Origin: Sporosarcina cascadiensis
GTDB lineage: Bacteria; Bacillota; Bacilli; Bacillales_A; Planococcaceae
NCBI RefSeq assembly: GCF_009650995.1
Contig: NZ_WHVV01000007.1
Location: forward strand, 100,953-164,952
DNA length: 64,000 nucleotides
Direction of reading: 5' to 3'
A program made the translations under genes and the position numbers. Positions 27,223-35,294 of this stretch are shown in pieces. The notes under the pieces are model-generated. The model saw only the letters and a list, made by a program, of their open reading frames with translations, was not told the DNA's origin and made no database searches. Each line of letters starts with the position of its first letter. The stretch's first letter is position 1.

Positions 27223-27346
27223 GAATCGTCACCTCCTTCCATATAAATTCCCTTTTTTAGTAGAATGTAAACGCGTAATATGAATGACAAGCAGCTCTCT
27301 AACCGCACATTAATTTCTCGGAAAATAGAAGAATTATAGTACTTAT

Positions 27347-27412
27347 TTATCAACCTATTCTAATTAGTTTGATAACTAACAAATTAAATGATAAAATCTA
27401 TTTGATAACTAA
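27347..27412 (+). promoter_or_regulatory. Repeated TTGATAA operator-like sites before the amidase operon
   Basis: TTTGATAACTAA occurs at 27368-27379 and again exactly at 27401-27412, 33 bases (about three helical turns) apart. An inverted TTATCAA core lies at 27347-27353. They are the only distinctive feature of the roughly 230-base intergenic region and are candidates for binding of a cooperative regulator. The protein is unknown. Confidence 0.5.
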
Positions 27413-27473
27413 GTAAGTTTGATCTCACTAGGGTATTCCTATGAAGATAAATAAAACAAAAGGAGTGAATGCA

Positions 27474-27656
27474 TTGTCTCTATCCGTTAAGCAACTACTA
27501 GAGAACAAGGGGATTCAGGCTAAGCCGGAACATTTGGAGATCTTGGAAAGTCGCTGGAAGGGTATGCAAGAATTAAGAGGGACATTAGAAAATATGAATA
27601 TCGAGGACGCTGACATAGGGCTTCGTAATATTCCTGGAGGTGATCATATTGGCTAA
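27474..27656 (+). CDS. Small AtzG/GatC-like partner of the adjacent amidase
   Basis: This 60-residue protein starts at TTG 27474, 9 bases after AAGGAG, though an ATG at 27441 is in frame. Its pattern of helix-forming residues (SVKQLLENKGIQ, HLEILESRWKGMQELRGTL) and end (LRNIPGGDH) resembles the DUF4089/AtzG small proteins that wrap around GatA-like amidases such as AtzE. It overlaps the amidase gene by 8 bases, and the GGAGGTGAT of the amidase lies in its last codons. The family link is by size, pattern and position, not by a strong motif. Confidence 0.6.
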   Translation: MSLSVKQLLENKGIQAKPEHLEILESRWKGMQELRGTLENMNIEDADIGLRNIPGGDHIG

Positions 27657-29067
27657 AGAATTGATTCGGAAATCTGTAGAAGAATTGGCCCCGTTATTGC
27701 AAAACGGCTCATTGTCACCGGTTGAACTGACTGCGGCGGTTTTGGATCATGCAGAAGAGACACAGGATACGATCAATGCCTATATGACATTTTACCGGGA
27801 AGAAGCAGAGCAATCAGCACGTGAAGCAGAAAAAGAAATTAAAGACGGCAACTATCGAGGCATGTACCATGGAATTCCAATGGCCTTGAAGGACAATCTG
27901 TATTTTAAAAATAAAGTGACTACGATGTCATCCAAGATTCACAAAGATTTTGTTCCGGATGATGACGCGACGGTCGTCAGCAAGCTGCGTGAAGCAGGAG
28001 TGATTTTTACCGGTAAGCTGAGTATGCATGAATACGCTTGGGGAATCACGAACAATAACCCTCATTACGGGGCGGTCCGCAACCCGTGGGATACGGATAA
28101 GATTCCAGGCGGTTCGAGCGGAGGATCCGGAGCGGCGGTTGCGATCGGTTCAAGTGTTGCATCGCTGGGAACGGATACTGCTGGATCCATCAGAATTCCG
28201 TCTTCCATTTGTGGAATTATCGGATTGAAGCCGACACATGGACGAGTCAGTAAATACGGCTGTTATCCGCTTGCCTGGACGTTGGATCATATTGGTCCGA
28301 TGACAAAGACAATCAAAGATGCGGCAGGAATGATGGATATTATTTCTGGTTACGATCAAAAGGATCCTACTTCGGCTGATGTGCCGGTCGACCAGTATTT
28401 ACAGAAGATTCAAGGGAATGTGAAGGATTTAGTGATCGGTGTAAATGAAGAGTATTTCTTTAAAGAAGTGGACAATGAAGTAGACCAGATCGTGCGCGGA
28501 AATATTCAAGCACTCGTGGATCAGGGAGCTAAAGTAGAGGTTGTGAAAATTCCTTCCTTAAAGTACGCAGAATGGGCGGAATTAGTCACATCACTTTCAG
28601 AAGCTTCTACGATTCATCATGAAGATATGCTGAAGCGACCTCAGGACTTTGGCGATGATATCCGCATGCTGTTTGAACTGGGTGAACTGCCTTCGGCTGT
28701 AGATTATTTGCAGGCTCAGCAAGTTCGCCGTCAGCTGAAACAAGAATTCCAGCAGGCTTTCCAGAAAGTTGATGTGCTGATCGCACCGACATTGCCAGTA
28801 GTGGCGAGCACCATTGGAGATGATACAGTAGACTTGAACGGTAAGCAAGTGGATCTGATTGATAATATCATCCGCTTCACAGGACCAAGTAACTTGACAG
28901 GATTGCCTGCGTTGTCGGTGCCCGGTGGACTGAAAGGTAATCTGCCGGTAGGTGTTCAGATTATTGGGCCTGCATTTTCAGAAGCTCTTCTGCTGGATGT
29001 CGGATACGCGATCGAACAGACGAATCCAATGAAAGGCAGAACGGCGCCGTTATTATCAAGAGCGTAA
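27649..29067 (+). CDS. GatA-like amidase (amidase signature family)
   Basis: The enzyme has the Ser-cisSer-Lys machinery of amidase-signature hydrolases: Lys near residue 80 in GIPMALKDN, the glycine/serine loop GGSSGGSGAAVA, and the nucleophile region DTAGSIRIPSSICG. The C terminus has LTGLPALSVPGGL and LPVGVQIIGP, as in GatA. Since GatB is not encoded here and a small partner precedes it, it is more likely a metabolic amidase (1-carboxybiuret hydrolase-like or similar) than the Glu-tRNA(Gln) amidotransferase. GTG 27640 is within the GGAGGTGAT, so TTG 27649 is the better start (472 residues). Confidence 0.85.
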   Translation: MAKELIRKSVEELAPLLQNGSLSPVELTAAVLDHAEETQDTINAYMTFYREEAEQSAREAEKEIKDGNYRGMYHGIPMALKDNLYFKNKVTTMSSKIHKDFVPDDDATVVSKLREAGVIFTGKLSMHEYAWGITNNNPHYGAVRNPWDTDKIPGGSSGGSGAAVAIGSSVASLGTDTAGSIRIPSSICGIIGLKPTHGRVSKYGCYPLAWTLDHIGPMTKTIKDAAGMMDIISGYDQKDPTSADVPVDQYLQKIQGNVKDLVIGVNEEYFFKEVDNEVDQIVRGNIQALVDQGAKVEVVKIPSLKYAEWAELVTSLSEASTIHHEDMLKRPQDFGDDIRMLFELGELPSAVDYLQAQQVRRQLKQEFQQAFQKVDVLIAPTLPVVASTIGDDTVDLNGKQVDLIDNIIRFTGPSNLTGLPALSVPGGLKGNLPVGVQIIGPAFSEALLLDVGYAIEQTNPMKGRTAPLLSRA

Positions 29068-29120
29068 GATTATATAGATTCCAGTTGCGATAAGGAAAGA
29101 CACTTTGCAATACAAATAAA

Positions 29121-29161
29121 CCAAAAACTCCGCGATCAACCCAAGATCGCGGAGTTTTTGG
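29121..29161. terminator. Terminator after the amidase gene
   Basis: CCAAAAACTCCGCGATC (29121-29137) and its complement (29145-29161) form a 17-base perfect stem with A and T runs on either side, so it can work in both directions. Confidence 0.85.
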
Positions 29162-29194
29162 TATGTATCCGCTCTTCGACTAAGCGGTACAATT

Positions 29195-29247
29195 GTATTC
29201 GACGTATTAGTTTCTTCGCTATCACAAACCCAGCTGCACCAAACTTC
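29195..29247 (+). pseudogene. Probable relic of an SLH-domain coding sequence
   Basis: About 80 percent of 54 aligned bases match the S-layer gene at 36896-36949, including the block encoding ITNPAAPNF, with one missing base that breaks the frame. Nothing else of a gene remains around it (29162-29416). Confidence 0.45.
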
Positions 29248-29416
29248 AACCCAAATCCGTTTGTGCAATTGGTGTTACTAGTAGTATAGCCTGTGAGGAA
29301 CAGAATAAACGTAAAACTTCGAACTGTGAAGAATGTCATGTGACTGTAGTCTTTGGCATGAAAATGAGATAAATTACAGGAACCTTACAGCTACCTTTCA
29401 TTACGTTAAGATATGA

Positions 29417-29456
29417 AAAACCTCCTAACTTTATGCATAAAAGTTAGGAGGTTTTC
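29417..29456 (-). terminator. Terminator after mgtE
   Basis: AAAACCTCCTAACTT (29417-29431) pairs with its exact complement (29441-29455); on the minus strand it is followed by a T run just after the mgtE stop. Confidence 0.8.
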
Positions 29457-30815
29457 TTACATTAATTTTGAAATAAACATCGTCGCAATTCCGAAATAGA
29501 TTAACAAAGATAGAATGTCGTTAATCGTAGTAATGAGGGGACCGGACGCAACTGCCGGGTCCACTTTGAATTTATTTAGGATCAGCGGGATGACAGTTCC
29601 CGCAATGGTACCGATGATCAGCGTAGCGACCAATGATGAACCTACTACCAGTCCCAGTGTAAAACTGCCTTGCCAGACATAGGCGATAACGGAAATCACA
29701 GCACCGCAGACAACACCCAGAATAATACCAACAATTAATTCGCGGGATATTAGGTGAAGCGACTTTTTCATTGTCATATCTTCGGAAACTAAACCGCGGA
29801 CGACAACAGCGAGTGATTGCGTACCCGTATTACCGGTCATACCTGCAATCATTGGCATAAAGAAGGCGAGTGCTACAACAGCTTCCAGTGTTTCTTCAAA
29901 ACGAGAAATAATACTTCCTGAGACCAGTCCAATGAACAGCAGCAAAATGAGCCAAGGCAACCGGCGATAAGCAGCGGTCAGGGCAGGGGTGTGAAAGTCG
30001 ATTGATTTTCCGGAAGCAAACAGCATCTCGATGTCTTTATTAGCCTCCCGTACAACGATATCCAGTACTTCGTCCGCTCGGATGATCCCTACTAAGATGT
30101 TATTTTCATTGACGACAGGAAGAGAGACGAAATCGAAACGTCCGATTAACTTGGCAACCTCTCCCTGATCGGTCGTGTCGTGCACTTTGGCGATGGACAT
30201 TTCCATAATATCCTTCACACAGGTATCTTCCTCTGCGAGCAATAAATCTCTGTAAGATAAGACTCCGACAAGTTGTTTATCGTCATTAATAATATAAATA
30301 TAATTCAGGTAATGGGCGAATGCTTCATAATGTTTTAATTTTTCCACAGCCTTGCCCACTGAGTAGGATTGATGTACCCACACATATCTCGTTGTCATAA
30401 TACGGCCTGCAGAGTTTTTTGGAAATTTTCTCTGCTGCCGGATATTTCGTTTTTCTTCCTGGCGCATTTCGGCAATCAATTTTTCTACTTGCTTATCAGG
30501 AAGATCTGACAGTAAATAAGATAAGTCCTCGCTCTTCATTTTATCGAGTAATTCTGTCGCACGGGCAGGGCCTACAAGTTCCAGTGCGCGCAATTGTTCA
30601 TTTCTAGTTAAGAATCCCAGCATTTGAATTAACGTATCAGTTTCCAGTATTTCTAAAAATAGTGTATGACGCTTTCTGGGAAGACGCCGATATTGAGCTG
30701 CCACTTCAGCAGGCTCCAGTTCATGAACCGCTTTTTTCAGGGAGTCCATATTCCCGTCTTTGATCAGCTTGATCATCGCTCTTGAAATATCATCTCGATT
30801 ATTTGTCAATGGCAT
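29457..30815 (-). CDS. mgtE: Magnesium transporter MgtE
   Basis: The order of domains is standard: an N-terminal superhelical domain (to about residue 130), two CBS domains (VKDIMEMSIAKVHDTTD and SLPVVNENNILVGIIRADEVLDIV), a linker helix and five transmembrane helices beginning around LPWLILLLFIGLVSG. The Mg-selective pore segment MPMIAGMTGNTGTQS is intact. The homodimeric channel admits Mg2+ and is closed by Mg binding to the CBS region. The ATG at 30815 has GGGG 8 bases upstream; the GTG at 30824 is an alternative. I see no M-box riboswitch in the 145 bases upstream. Confidence 0.93.
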   Translation of the reverse strand: MPLTNNRDDISRAMIKLIKDGNMDSLKKAVHELEPAEVAAQYRRLPRKRHTLFLEILETDTLIQMLGFLTRNEQLRALELVGPARATELLDKMKSEDLSYLLSDLPDKQVEKLIAEMRQEEKRNIRQQRKFPKNSAGRIMTTRYVWVHQSYSVGKAVEKLKHYEAFAHYLNYIYIINDDKQLVGVLSYRDLLLAEEDTCVKDIMEMSIAKVHDTTDQGEVAKLIGRFDFVSLPVVNENNILVGIIRADEVLDIVVREANKDIEMLFASGKSIDFHTPALTAAYRRLPWLILLLFIGLVSGSIISRFEETLEAVVALAFFMPMIAGMTGNTGTQSLAVVVRGLVSEDMTMKKSLHLISRELIVGIILGVVCGAVISVIAYVWQGSFTLGLVVGSSLVATLIIGTIAGTVIPLILNKFKVDPAVASGPLITTINDILSLLIYFGIATMFISKLM

Positions 30816-30916
30816 GTTCTGCACCCCGTTTACATGTAAATAGTAGTTATCTATCTAGTTATCCCCCAAATAACTAGAAAAGAAACAAGAAATAACTGAC
30901 GACTGACAAAATGCCA

Positions 30917-30949
30917 TAAAAAAAGAGCCTCCGTTTAAGGGAAGCTCCT
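30917..30949 (-). terminator. Terminator of the 17M-like stress gene
   Basis: GAGCCTCC (30925-30932) pairs with GGAAGCTC (30940-30947), and seven A precede it, giving T7 on the minus strand. Confidence 0.7.
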
Positions 30950-30960
30950 TCGTAAGTCTA

Positions 30961-31545
30961 TCAGATTAATGGTCCTCTGCCCCGTGGCTTAGGATCAGTC
31001 AAAGGATCGCGAGTTTCATTTCGATTGACCATTGGATTGGGATCGATTAACGGGCTGCGTTCTGTATCCGCATTCGTGCCTGTACGATCTGTTCCTGTTA
31101 ATGGATCATAAAGCTCTGAATCAACTAAAACTAAAATCTTGCCGTGTTCGAAGTGTTCATTATAGCGGTGTGCTTCTTCGTCAGGGATTCCCATTCCGAT
31201 CAAAGCTCCGGCCAAGCCGCCTACACCGGCACCGGCTGCTGCCCCGGTAATACCGGCAATAATCGGTCCGGCGGCGATGATCGGTCCGACTCCGGGAATT
31301 GCCAGTGCACCCAATCCGGTTAATACACCGCCGAGTCCTCCGAGCAAGCCTCCGGTGGCAGCGCCGGTAGCAGCGCCTTCGCCTGCATGAGTATCTGTTT
31401 CTTCTACTACATGATCCACCTCGGCTGCATCCTTACTGATGACGGAAATTTCATCTGCCGTGTACCCTTGACGTTTCAAGTTCTCAATCGCTGCAATCGC
31501 TTCTCTGTCTGTGTCATAAGTTCCTACTACATGTCGTTTCGCCAT
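30961..31545 (-). CDS. General stress protein 17M-like protein with glycine-zipper domain
   Basis: The N-terminal domain (VVGTYDTDREAIAAIENLKRQGYTADEISVISKD) is the YflT/GS17M heat-induced stress fold. Residues 60-115 form two Gly/Ala-rich hydrophobic hairpins (GAATGGLLGGLGGVLTGLG, then IIAGITGAAAGAGVGGLAGAL), a glycine-zipper element that may insert in membranes. A proline- and Asp-rich tail follows. Function is unknown; B. subtilis relatives belong to the sigma-B regulon, and a sigma-B-like promoter lies 53 bases upstream here. Start behind GAGGAGGAAC. Confidence 0.8.
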   Translation of the reverse strand: MAKRHVVGTYDTDREAIAAIENLKRQGYTADEISVISKDAAEVDHVVEETDTHAGEGAATGAATGGLLGGLGGVLTGLGALAIPGVGPIIAAGPIIAGITGAAAGAGVGGLAGALIGMGIPDEEAHRYNEHFEHGKILVLVDSELYDPLTGTDRTGTNADTERSPLIDPNPMVNRNETRDPLTDPKPRGRGPLI

Positions 31546-31597
31546 AATTAGTTCCTCCTCTAATTTTTTGCTGCCTATTTTCTTACTACTAAAAAAC

Positions 31598-31622
31598 TAC
31601 CCTGTTTTCTATAACGTAAAAC
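31598..31622 (-). promoter_or_regulatory. Sigma-B-like promoter of the 17M-like gene
   Basis: On the minus strand GTTTTA, 14 bases, GGGTAG resembles the sigma-B consensus GTTTAA-N12-14-GGGWAW. It fits the family's known stress control. Confidence 0.5.
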
Positions 31623-31764
31623 GTATTGGGGAAATTGGAGATTCGACAGGAGAGGGGGGAGTACGAGAAAAGCTCGACAGAATATCCTTATTAGATACAA
31701 TTTTCTTTCTTCAGGACATGCTTGTAACATAAGTCTTTTCTTTGTAATGCACTCGACTGATAAC

Positions 31765-31781
31765 TGTAATGAAACTGTAAC
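31765..31781 (+). promoter_or_regulatory. WalR box before the LysM-3D gene
   Basis: TGTAAT-GAAAC-TGTAAC matches the WalR site TGTWAH-N5-TGTWAH exactly. The related yocH gene of B. subtilis is a WalKR target, and the box is 47 bases upstream of the start codon. Confidence 0.75.
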
Positions 31782-31828
31782 AAAGGGTTGGTAAGCTGTA
31801 CCTAATCAAAAAAATTAGGGGTGGCATA

Positions 31829-32404
31829 TTGAAGAAGGTTTTATTTTCGTTAGCAGTAGCCATGATGATGACAATCTTCACGAGCGGAATGAACGAGACA
31901 TCCGCGGCAGCTTCTGTACACACAGTTAAAAAAGGTGATACATTATATAAAATTTCGCAGATGCACAAAGTGTCTGTTACCAATATAAAGAAATGGAATA
32001 ACTTAAAATCCTCAGTGATTAAGCCGAATCAAAAGCTTCGCTTAGTGAAATCATCAAAAGTGGCTTCCAGCACATCTTCGGCAAAATTACCTTCACGCAA
32101 TGATGATCAGGCAGTGAAGGAGTTCACGGTGAGTGCAACAGCGTACACAGCACACTGTAACGGCTGCACAGGCTTAACTAAAACAGGCTTGAACTTACGC
32201 AAGAATCCGGATTTAAAAGTCATTGCCGTCGATCCGAATGTGATTAAATTAGGAACGAAAGTACATGTCGAAGGGTATGGCTATGCAGTAGCCGGCGATA
32301 TTGGCAGTGCGATCAAAGGCAATAAGATTGATGTATTTATTCCAAATAAAACACGTGCGTACCAATGGGGCCGCAAAAACGTTACAATTAAAATTCTTGA
32401 TTAA
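31829..32404 (+). CDS. yocH: Secreted LysM and 3D-domain protein, YocH-like putative muralytic enzyme
   Basis: A signal peptide (MKKVLFSLAVAMMMTIFTSG) precedes one LysM domain (about residues 31-74, VKKGDTLYKISQMHKVSV) that binds peptidoglycan. A 3D domain follows, named for three conserved aspartates, seen here in VIAVDPNVIKLG, AGDIGSAIKGN and IDVF. The 3D domain resembles the lytic transglycosylase barrel of MltA. Translation begins at TTG behind AGGGGTGG. It is encoded alone with a WalR box upstream, fitting a cell-wall remodelling enzyme. Confidence 0.88.
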   Translation: MKKVLFSLAVAMMMTIFTSGMNETSAAASVHTVKKGDTLYKISQMHKVSVTNIKKWNNLKSSVIKPNQKLRLVKSSKVASSTSSAKLPSRNDDQAVKEFTVSATAYTAHCNGCTGLTKTGLNLRKNPDLKVIAVDPNVIKLGTKVHVEGYGYAVAGDIGSAIKGNKIDVFIPNKTRAYQWGRKNVTIKILD

Positions 32405-32408
32405 TTAA

Positions 32409-32447
32409 AAAAACTGGACCGCCTATATAAAGCGGGTCCAGTTTTTT
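32409..32447 (+). terminator. Terminator after the LysM-3D gene
   Basis: AAACTGGACC (32411-32420) pairs with GGTCCAGTTT (from 32435) and is followed by a run of T. Confidence 0.75.
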
Positions 32448-32465
32448 GTTTTGAATAGGAATATG

Positions 32466-33220
32466 GAGTCTGCACCAAAATGTGTGCTTGACAGGCTATT
32501 TCATGAGCAGTTTGAGACTGGACTGTGATTGCGCAATATAGGGTAAGTGGGAAGAGACCGTTTCCCTGCCTTAATTTCTGCGCTCTTTGCAGAAATTAAG
32601 GCAATACAGAGTTCCTTCTGCACGCTATTTTCGCTTCGCTCCCGCAAGTTGTCTCACCTGTCGGGCTGATCCTCCCAGAGTCGCCTAAAACCAGTGCTCC
32701 TAACGCTGCGCTTTTACTCGCAAAAGCCGTTCTTCGTGACGGCTTTCACTCCGGTACACTGGCTGGTGTTTCAATATTTTTTGTGTGAGTGGCATATGAG
32801 CATACTATTTGAGACTGTCATAATAGGTATGGTGTTCATGCAATGCTTAGTATATTGCAAAGGCTTAGATTTTGGTGATCAATGCGTTTGCAGAGTCGAG
32901 TAACGAAAACTATAGCAACGAAATACGCACTCTGCAAAAAAGCAGCATGTCATACATTCTACACGCCAGCGAAGGCGCAACTGCGGGGTCGGCCTTACGC
33001 TATGAGCCTGCTGGCACGTTCTTCGCCAGTAGGCTCATAGCGTAAGGCAATCCCCCAGCGTCGAAGCGGGTTTAAACTGCAAACTCACACTTCAATTAAA
33101 ATCCCTACAAAGTCGAGAAACGAAACCCGCATATATTAAATCCACACACTACCAAAATGCAGCAGGATTTTCGCAATACGCAGGTGACAGGTTGTCAAGA
33201 ACAGATTTTGGCGTAGACTC
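32466..33220. mobile_element. Non-autonomous insertion element, 755 bp, with terminal inverted repeats and 8-bp target duplication
   Basis: The left end GAGTCTGCACCAAAATG and the inverted right end GAGTCTACGCCAAAATC match at 26 of the first 32 bases. The 8-base sequence GGAATATG flanks it exactly on both sides (32458-32465 and 33221-33228), the mark of transposition. No transposase frame exists; open frames inside are short and lack ribosome binding sites. An 8-bp duplication and ends of this type are seen in ISL3-family elements, so it may be moved by such an IS. It carries a conserved hairpin (32567-32603), part of an interspersed repeat, and a GC-rich inverted section near 32975-33060. A relative lies at 54538-55190 in inverse orientation. 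Confidence 0.8.
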
Positions 33221-33231
33221 GGAATATGAAT

Positions 33232-33274
33232 TAAAAAAACATGAATCTTTCTACTGAAAGAATTCATGTTTCGA
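33232..33274 (-). terminator. Terminator after the GGDEF gene
   Basis: AACATGAAT and ATTCATGTT arms around 33238-33271 with an A run at 33232-33238 (T run on the minus strand) lie just past the stop codon. Confidence 0.7.
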
Positions 33275-34687
33275 TTATACAAATGAAACTACTTGATTTT
33301 TTCCATTACGTTTTGCTCTGTACAAGGCTAAATCCGCTAAATGAAATAAATCTTTAAAACTTCTCACATCGCGCTTCTGATTATCAGCCAGACCCATACT
33401 AATGGTAATTTGATCGGAAATATCTGGGAGTTCCAATGAGAGCGCTTCCACCTTATTTGCGATATCCAATGCTTTTTTCGTGGCATCCTCCAGAGTGATG
33501 CCTTTCATGACTAAAACAAATTCATCTCCGCCGAAGCGTCCCAGCACATCATCTTTCCGTATTGCAGAAGAGCAGATCCTTGCCACTAATTTAATGGCTT
33601 CATCACCAGCCAGATGGCCGTATGAATCATTAATAACTTTCAAGTTATCCAGATCAAATGCAATACATACAATCGTATTTTTTGTGACAGCAGAATCTGT
33701 TAGCCATCTATCAGTTGTTTCTTCCAGATACTTACGATTATATACACCTGTCAAAAAATCGATATGTTCGTACTTCTGTACTGTAGAATTTTGTAAACGA
33801 AGTTTTAATTCCAGTGAAGTTTTAACCCAATTTTGATTTTCGAGTTCGTGCAGTAAATCAATGTATTCTTTTTGAATGAGTGCCAATTCATCAAAGCTGC
33901 ATAGTTTTTCTGCCAGAGCAATCCTCTTTTGCTGGATTACCTTTAATAGTACATAGTCATGAAGCAGCTCCTCTTTCTCCTTCGCGAGAGTGTAGAATTG
34001 AAATGCCTCGGCAGGGTGTTCAAGCATCTCATGAAGACGGCCTTTTAAGATTGTCAGGAATGCTTTCTCACGCGGGAAATCGTCCAGCTCAGATAGTTGG
34101 TTCAAACAGTTTATGCTTGTCAGCGCCACGTCGCTGCGTTCCAGATTGAGAGAGGATTCAATTAATTGCAAATGAGCACGGATAGAAAGAATCAATCGGT
34201 CTTTTGCATACAAATTAGCAAATTTCACGGCTTTCTGCGCTGCTTTCATTGCTTCAGGAAACTTTTTCAGTTTGTTCAGCGCATTGCTGAGGTTGCTGTA
34301 AGCGATACTCGCATAGATAAAGTCCTCGGTTTCCAAAGCAATCGACAGAACGTCTTCTATCAATTTTCTGCCATGTTCATAGTCGGCAGCAAATGCACTT
34401 ACAAAATATTGTAAGTAGTAGGAACGCATCCAATCCGATTTTGTTCCATATGACAGGCAGCCTTCATGATGCGCTTCAATATGAAAGAGTACTTTTTCGA
34501 AGTTGCCTGTATAGTAATAGGCCAATGCACTGCTATAATGCGCCGATAAAATCGCTTCAGCATCAGAAAAACGAATTCCTTTTTTCAATAACTCCTCAGC
34601 AGCTTCAGCTACTTTGTCATAATGTCCTTCGTTTCTATATTGACTAATCGAGCGCTGCAGAGAGCTGATCTCATCTTCAAAAAGCAT
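33275..34687 (-). CDS. Diguanylate cyclase with N-terminal TPR-like repeats
   Basis: About 300 N-terminal residues form helical TPR-like repeats (for example IAYSNLSNALNKLKKFPEAMKAAQKAVKFA). A GGDEF domain follows: DFLTGVYNRKYLEE, DLDNLKVINDSYGHLAGDEAIKLVA, and the intact active site GGDEF at residues 386-390. The inhibitory c-di-GMP site RxxD (RKDD, 377-380) is five residues before it. There is no membrane segment, so it is a cytoplasmic enzyme making c-di-GMP from GTP, with the TPR part likely binding a protein or peptide signal. It is encoded alone. The 240 bases upstream show no gene. Confidence 0.9.
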   Translation of the reverse strand: MLFEDEISSLQRSISQYRNEGHYDKVAEAAEELLKKGIRFSDAEAILSAHYSSALAYYYTGNFEKVLFHIEAHHEGCLSYGTKSDWMRSYYLQYFVSAFAADYEHGRKLIEDVLSIALETEDFIYASIAYSNLSNALNKLKKFPEAMKAAQKAVKFANLYAKDRLILSIRAHLQLIESSLNLERSDVALTSINCLNQLSELDDFPREKAFLTILKGRLHEMLEHPAEAFQFYTLAKEKEELLHDYVLLKVIQQKRIALAEKLCSFDELALIQKEYIDLLHELENQNWVKTSLELKLRLQNSTVQKYEHIDFLTGVYNRKYLEETTDRWLTDSAVTKNTIVCIAFDLDNLKVINDSYGHLAGDEAIKLVARICSSAIRKDDVLGRFGGDEFVLVMKGITLEDATKKALDIANKVEALSLELPDISDQITISMGLADNQKRDVRSFKDLFHLADLALYRAKRNGKNQVVSFV

Positions 34688-34926
34688 ATTAGTCCCTCCC
34701 TCATTATCTATTTATTGTAATTAAGGACTAAAGTTTTAAAAGGTGCATGTCTTATTTGCTATCATTATAACACATCTTACCATAAATAGAGTGGAGAAAT
34801 AGAGTTATTTAAGAATAGTTAGACTTATTTAACAGCCTTCTAGTTTTTTGTACCCCACTCCGATAATAGATAAACGTCCTATTTTAGAAATGAGAGAATT
34901 ATTGTTTTTAGTAGGAAGGTTCTAGT

Positions 34927-35226
34927 TTACTTACGCTGAATAGTTTTAAAGTGCCGGATGAACAGCTCAGGTTCATCAATTATTTCGAAAGTGAATACTC
35001 CCTCGTGTGTATGAAGGTAAAAGAGCCCTGTTTGACCGGAAAAGGGGCGATAAGACAAGTCGAAAACATCCTTGAGAGGAAAAGTGCGGTGGGAAGTAGT
35101 GATGCGATCCTGAAATAAACTAATGGAATGAAACGATTTATGGTAGGTCTGTTCCAAACGGTCAACGACTCGCTGGATAGAAATGTAGGAAAGAGATTGA
35201 ATTAGCTGTTCTGAAGAATGACTCAT
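34927..35226 (-). CDS. Uncharacterised 99-residue protein
   Basis: I do not recognise this family. The first third is helical (SSEQLIQSLSYISIQRVVDRLEQTYH). The rest alternates short strands (ISLFQDRITTSHRTFPLKDVFDLSYRPF, then GLFYLHTHEGVFTFEI) in a way that recalls a PH-like or YokE-like barrel that reads a small hydrophobic partner, but that is a guess. No signal peptide is present. The ATG at 35226 is 7 bases from AGGAGG; an upstream in-frame start at 35265 has none. It follows the VanZ-like gene on the same strand by about 70 bases, so the two are probably cotranscribed. Confidence 0.65.
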   Translation of the reverse strand: MSHSSEQLIQSLSYISIQRVVDRLEQTYHKSFHSISLFQDRITTSHRTFPLKDVFDLSYRPFSGQTGLFYLHTHEGVFTFEIIDEPELFIRHFKTIQRK

Positions 35227-35294
35227 ATGAAAACCTCCTGTTCGCAGTATCATGGTAAGGATCAACTAGTGTAAACGACAATTCTGCTGCAGAA

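Noticed and set aside
29056..29339. Minus-strand frames after the amidase gene
   Set aside because: They cross a 17-base-pair terminator and lack ribosome binding sites; the only meaningful signal there is the SLH relic on the plus strand.
30816..30960. M-box magnesium riboswitch before mgtE
   Set aside because: The leader is too short and contains only the terminator of the upstream gene; no M-box core sequences were seen.
32694..32903. Possible 69-residue gene in the insertion element
   Set aside because: The corresponding part of the second element has a different start and reading, with no ribosome binding site; treated as noncoding.
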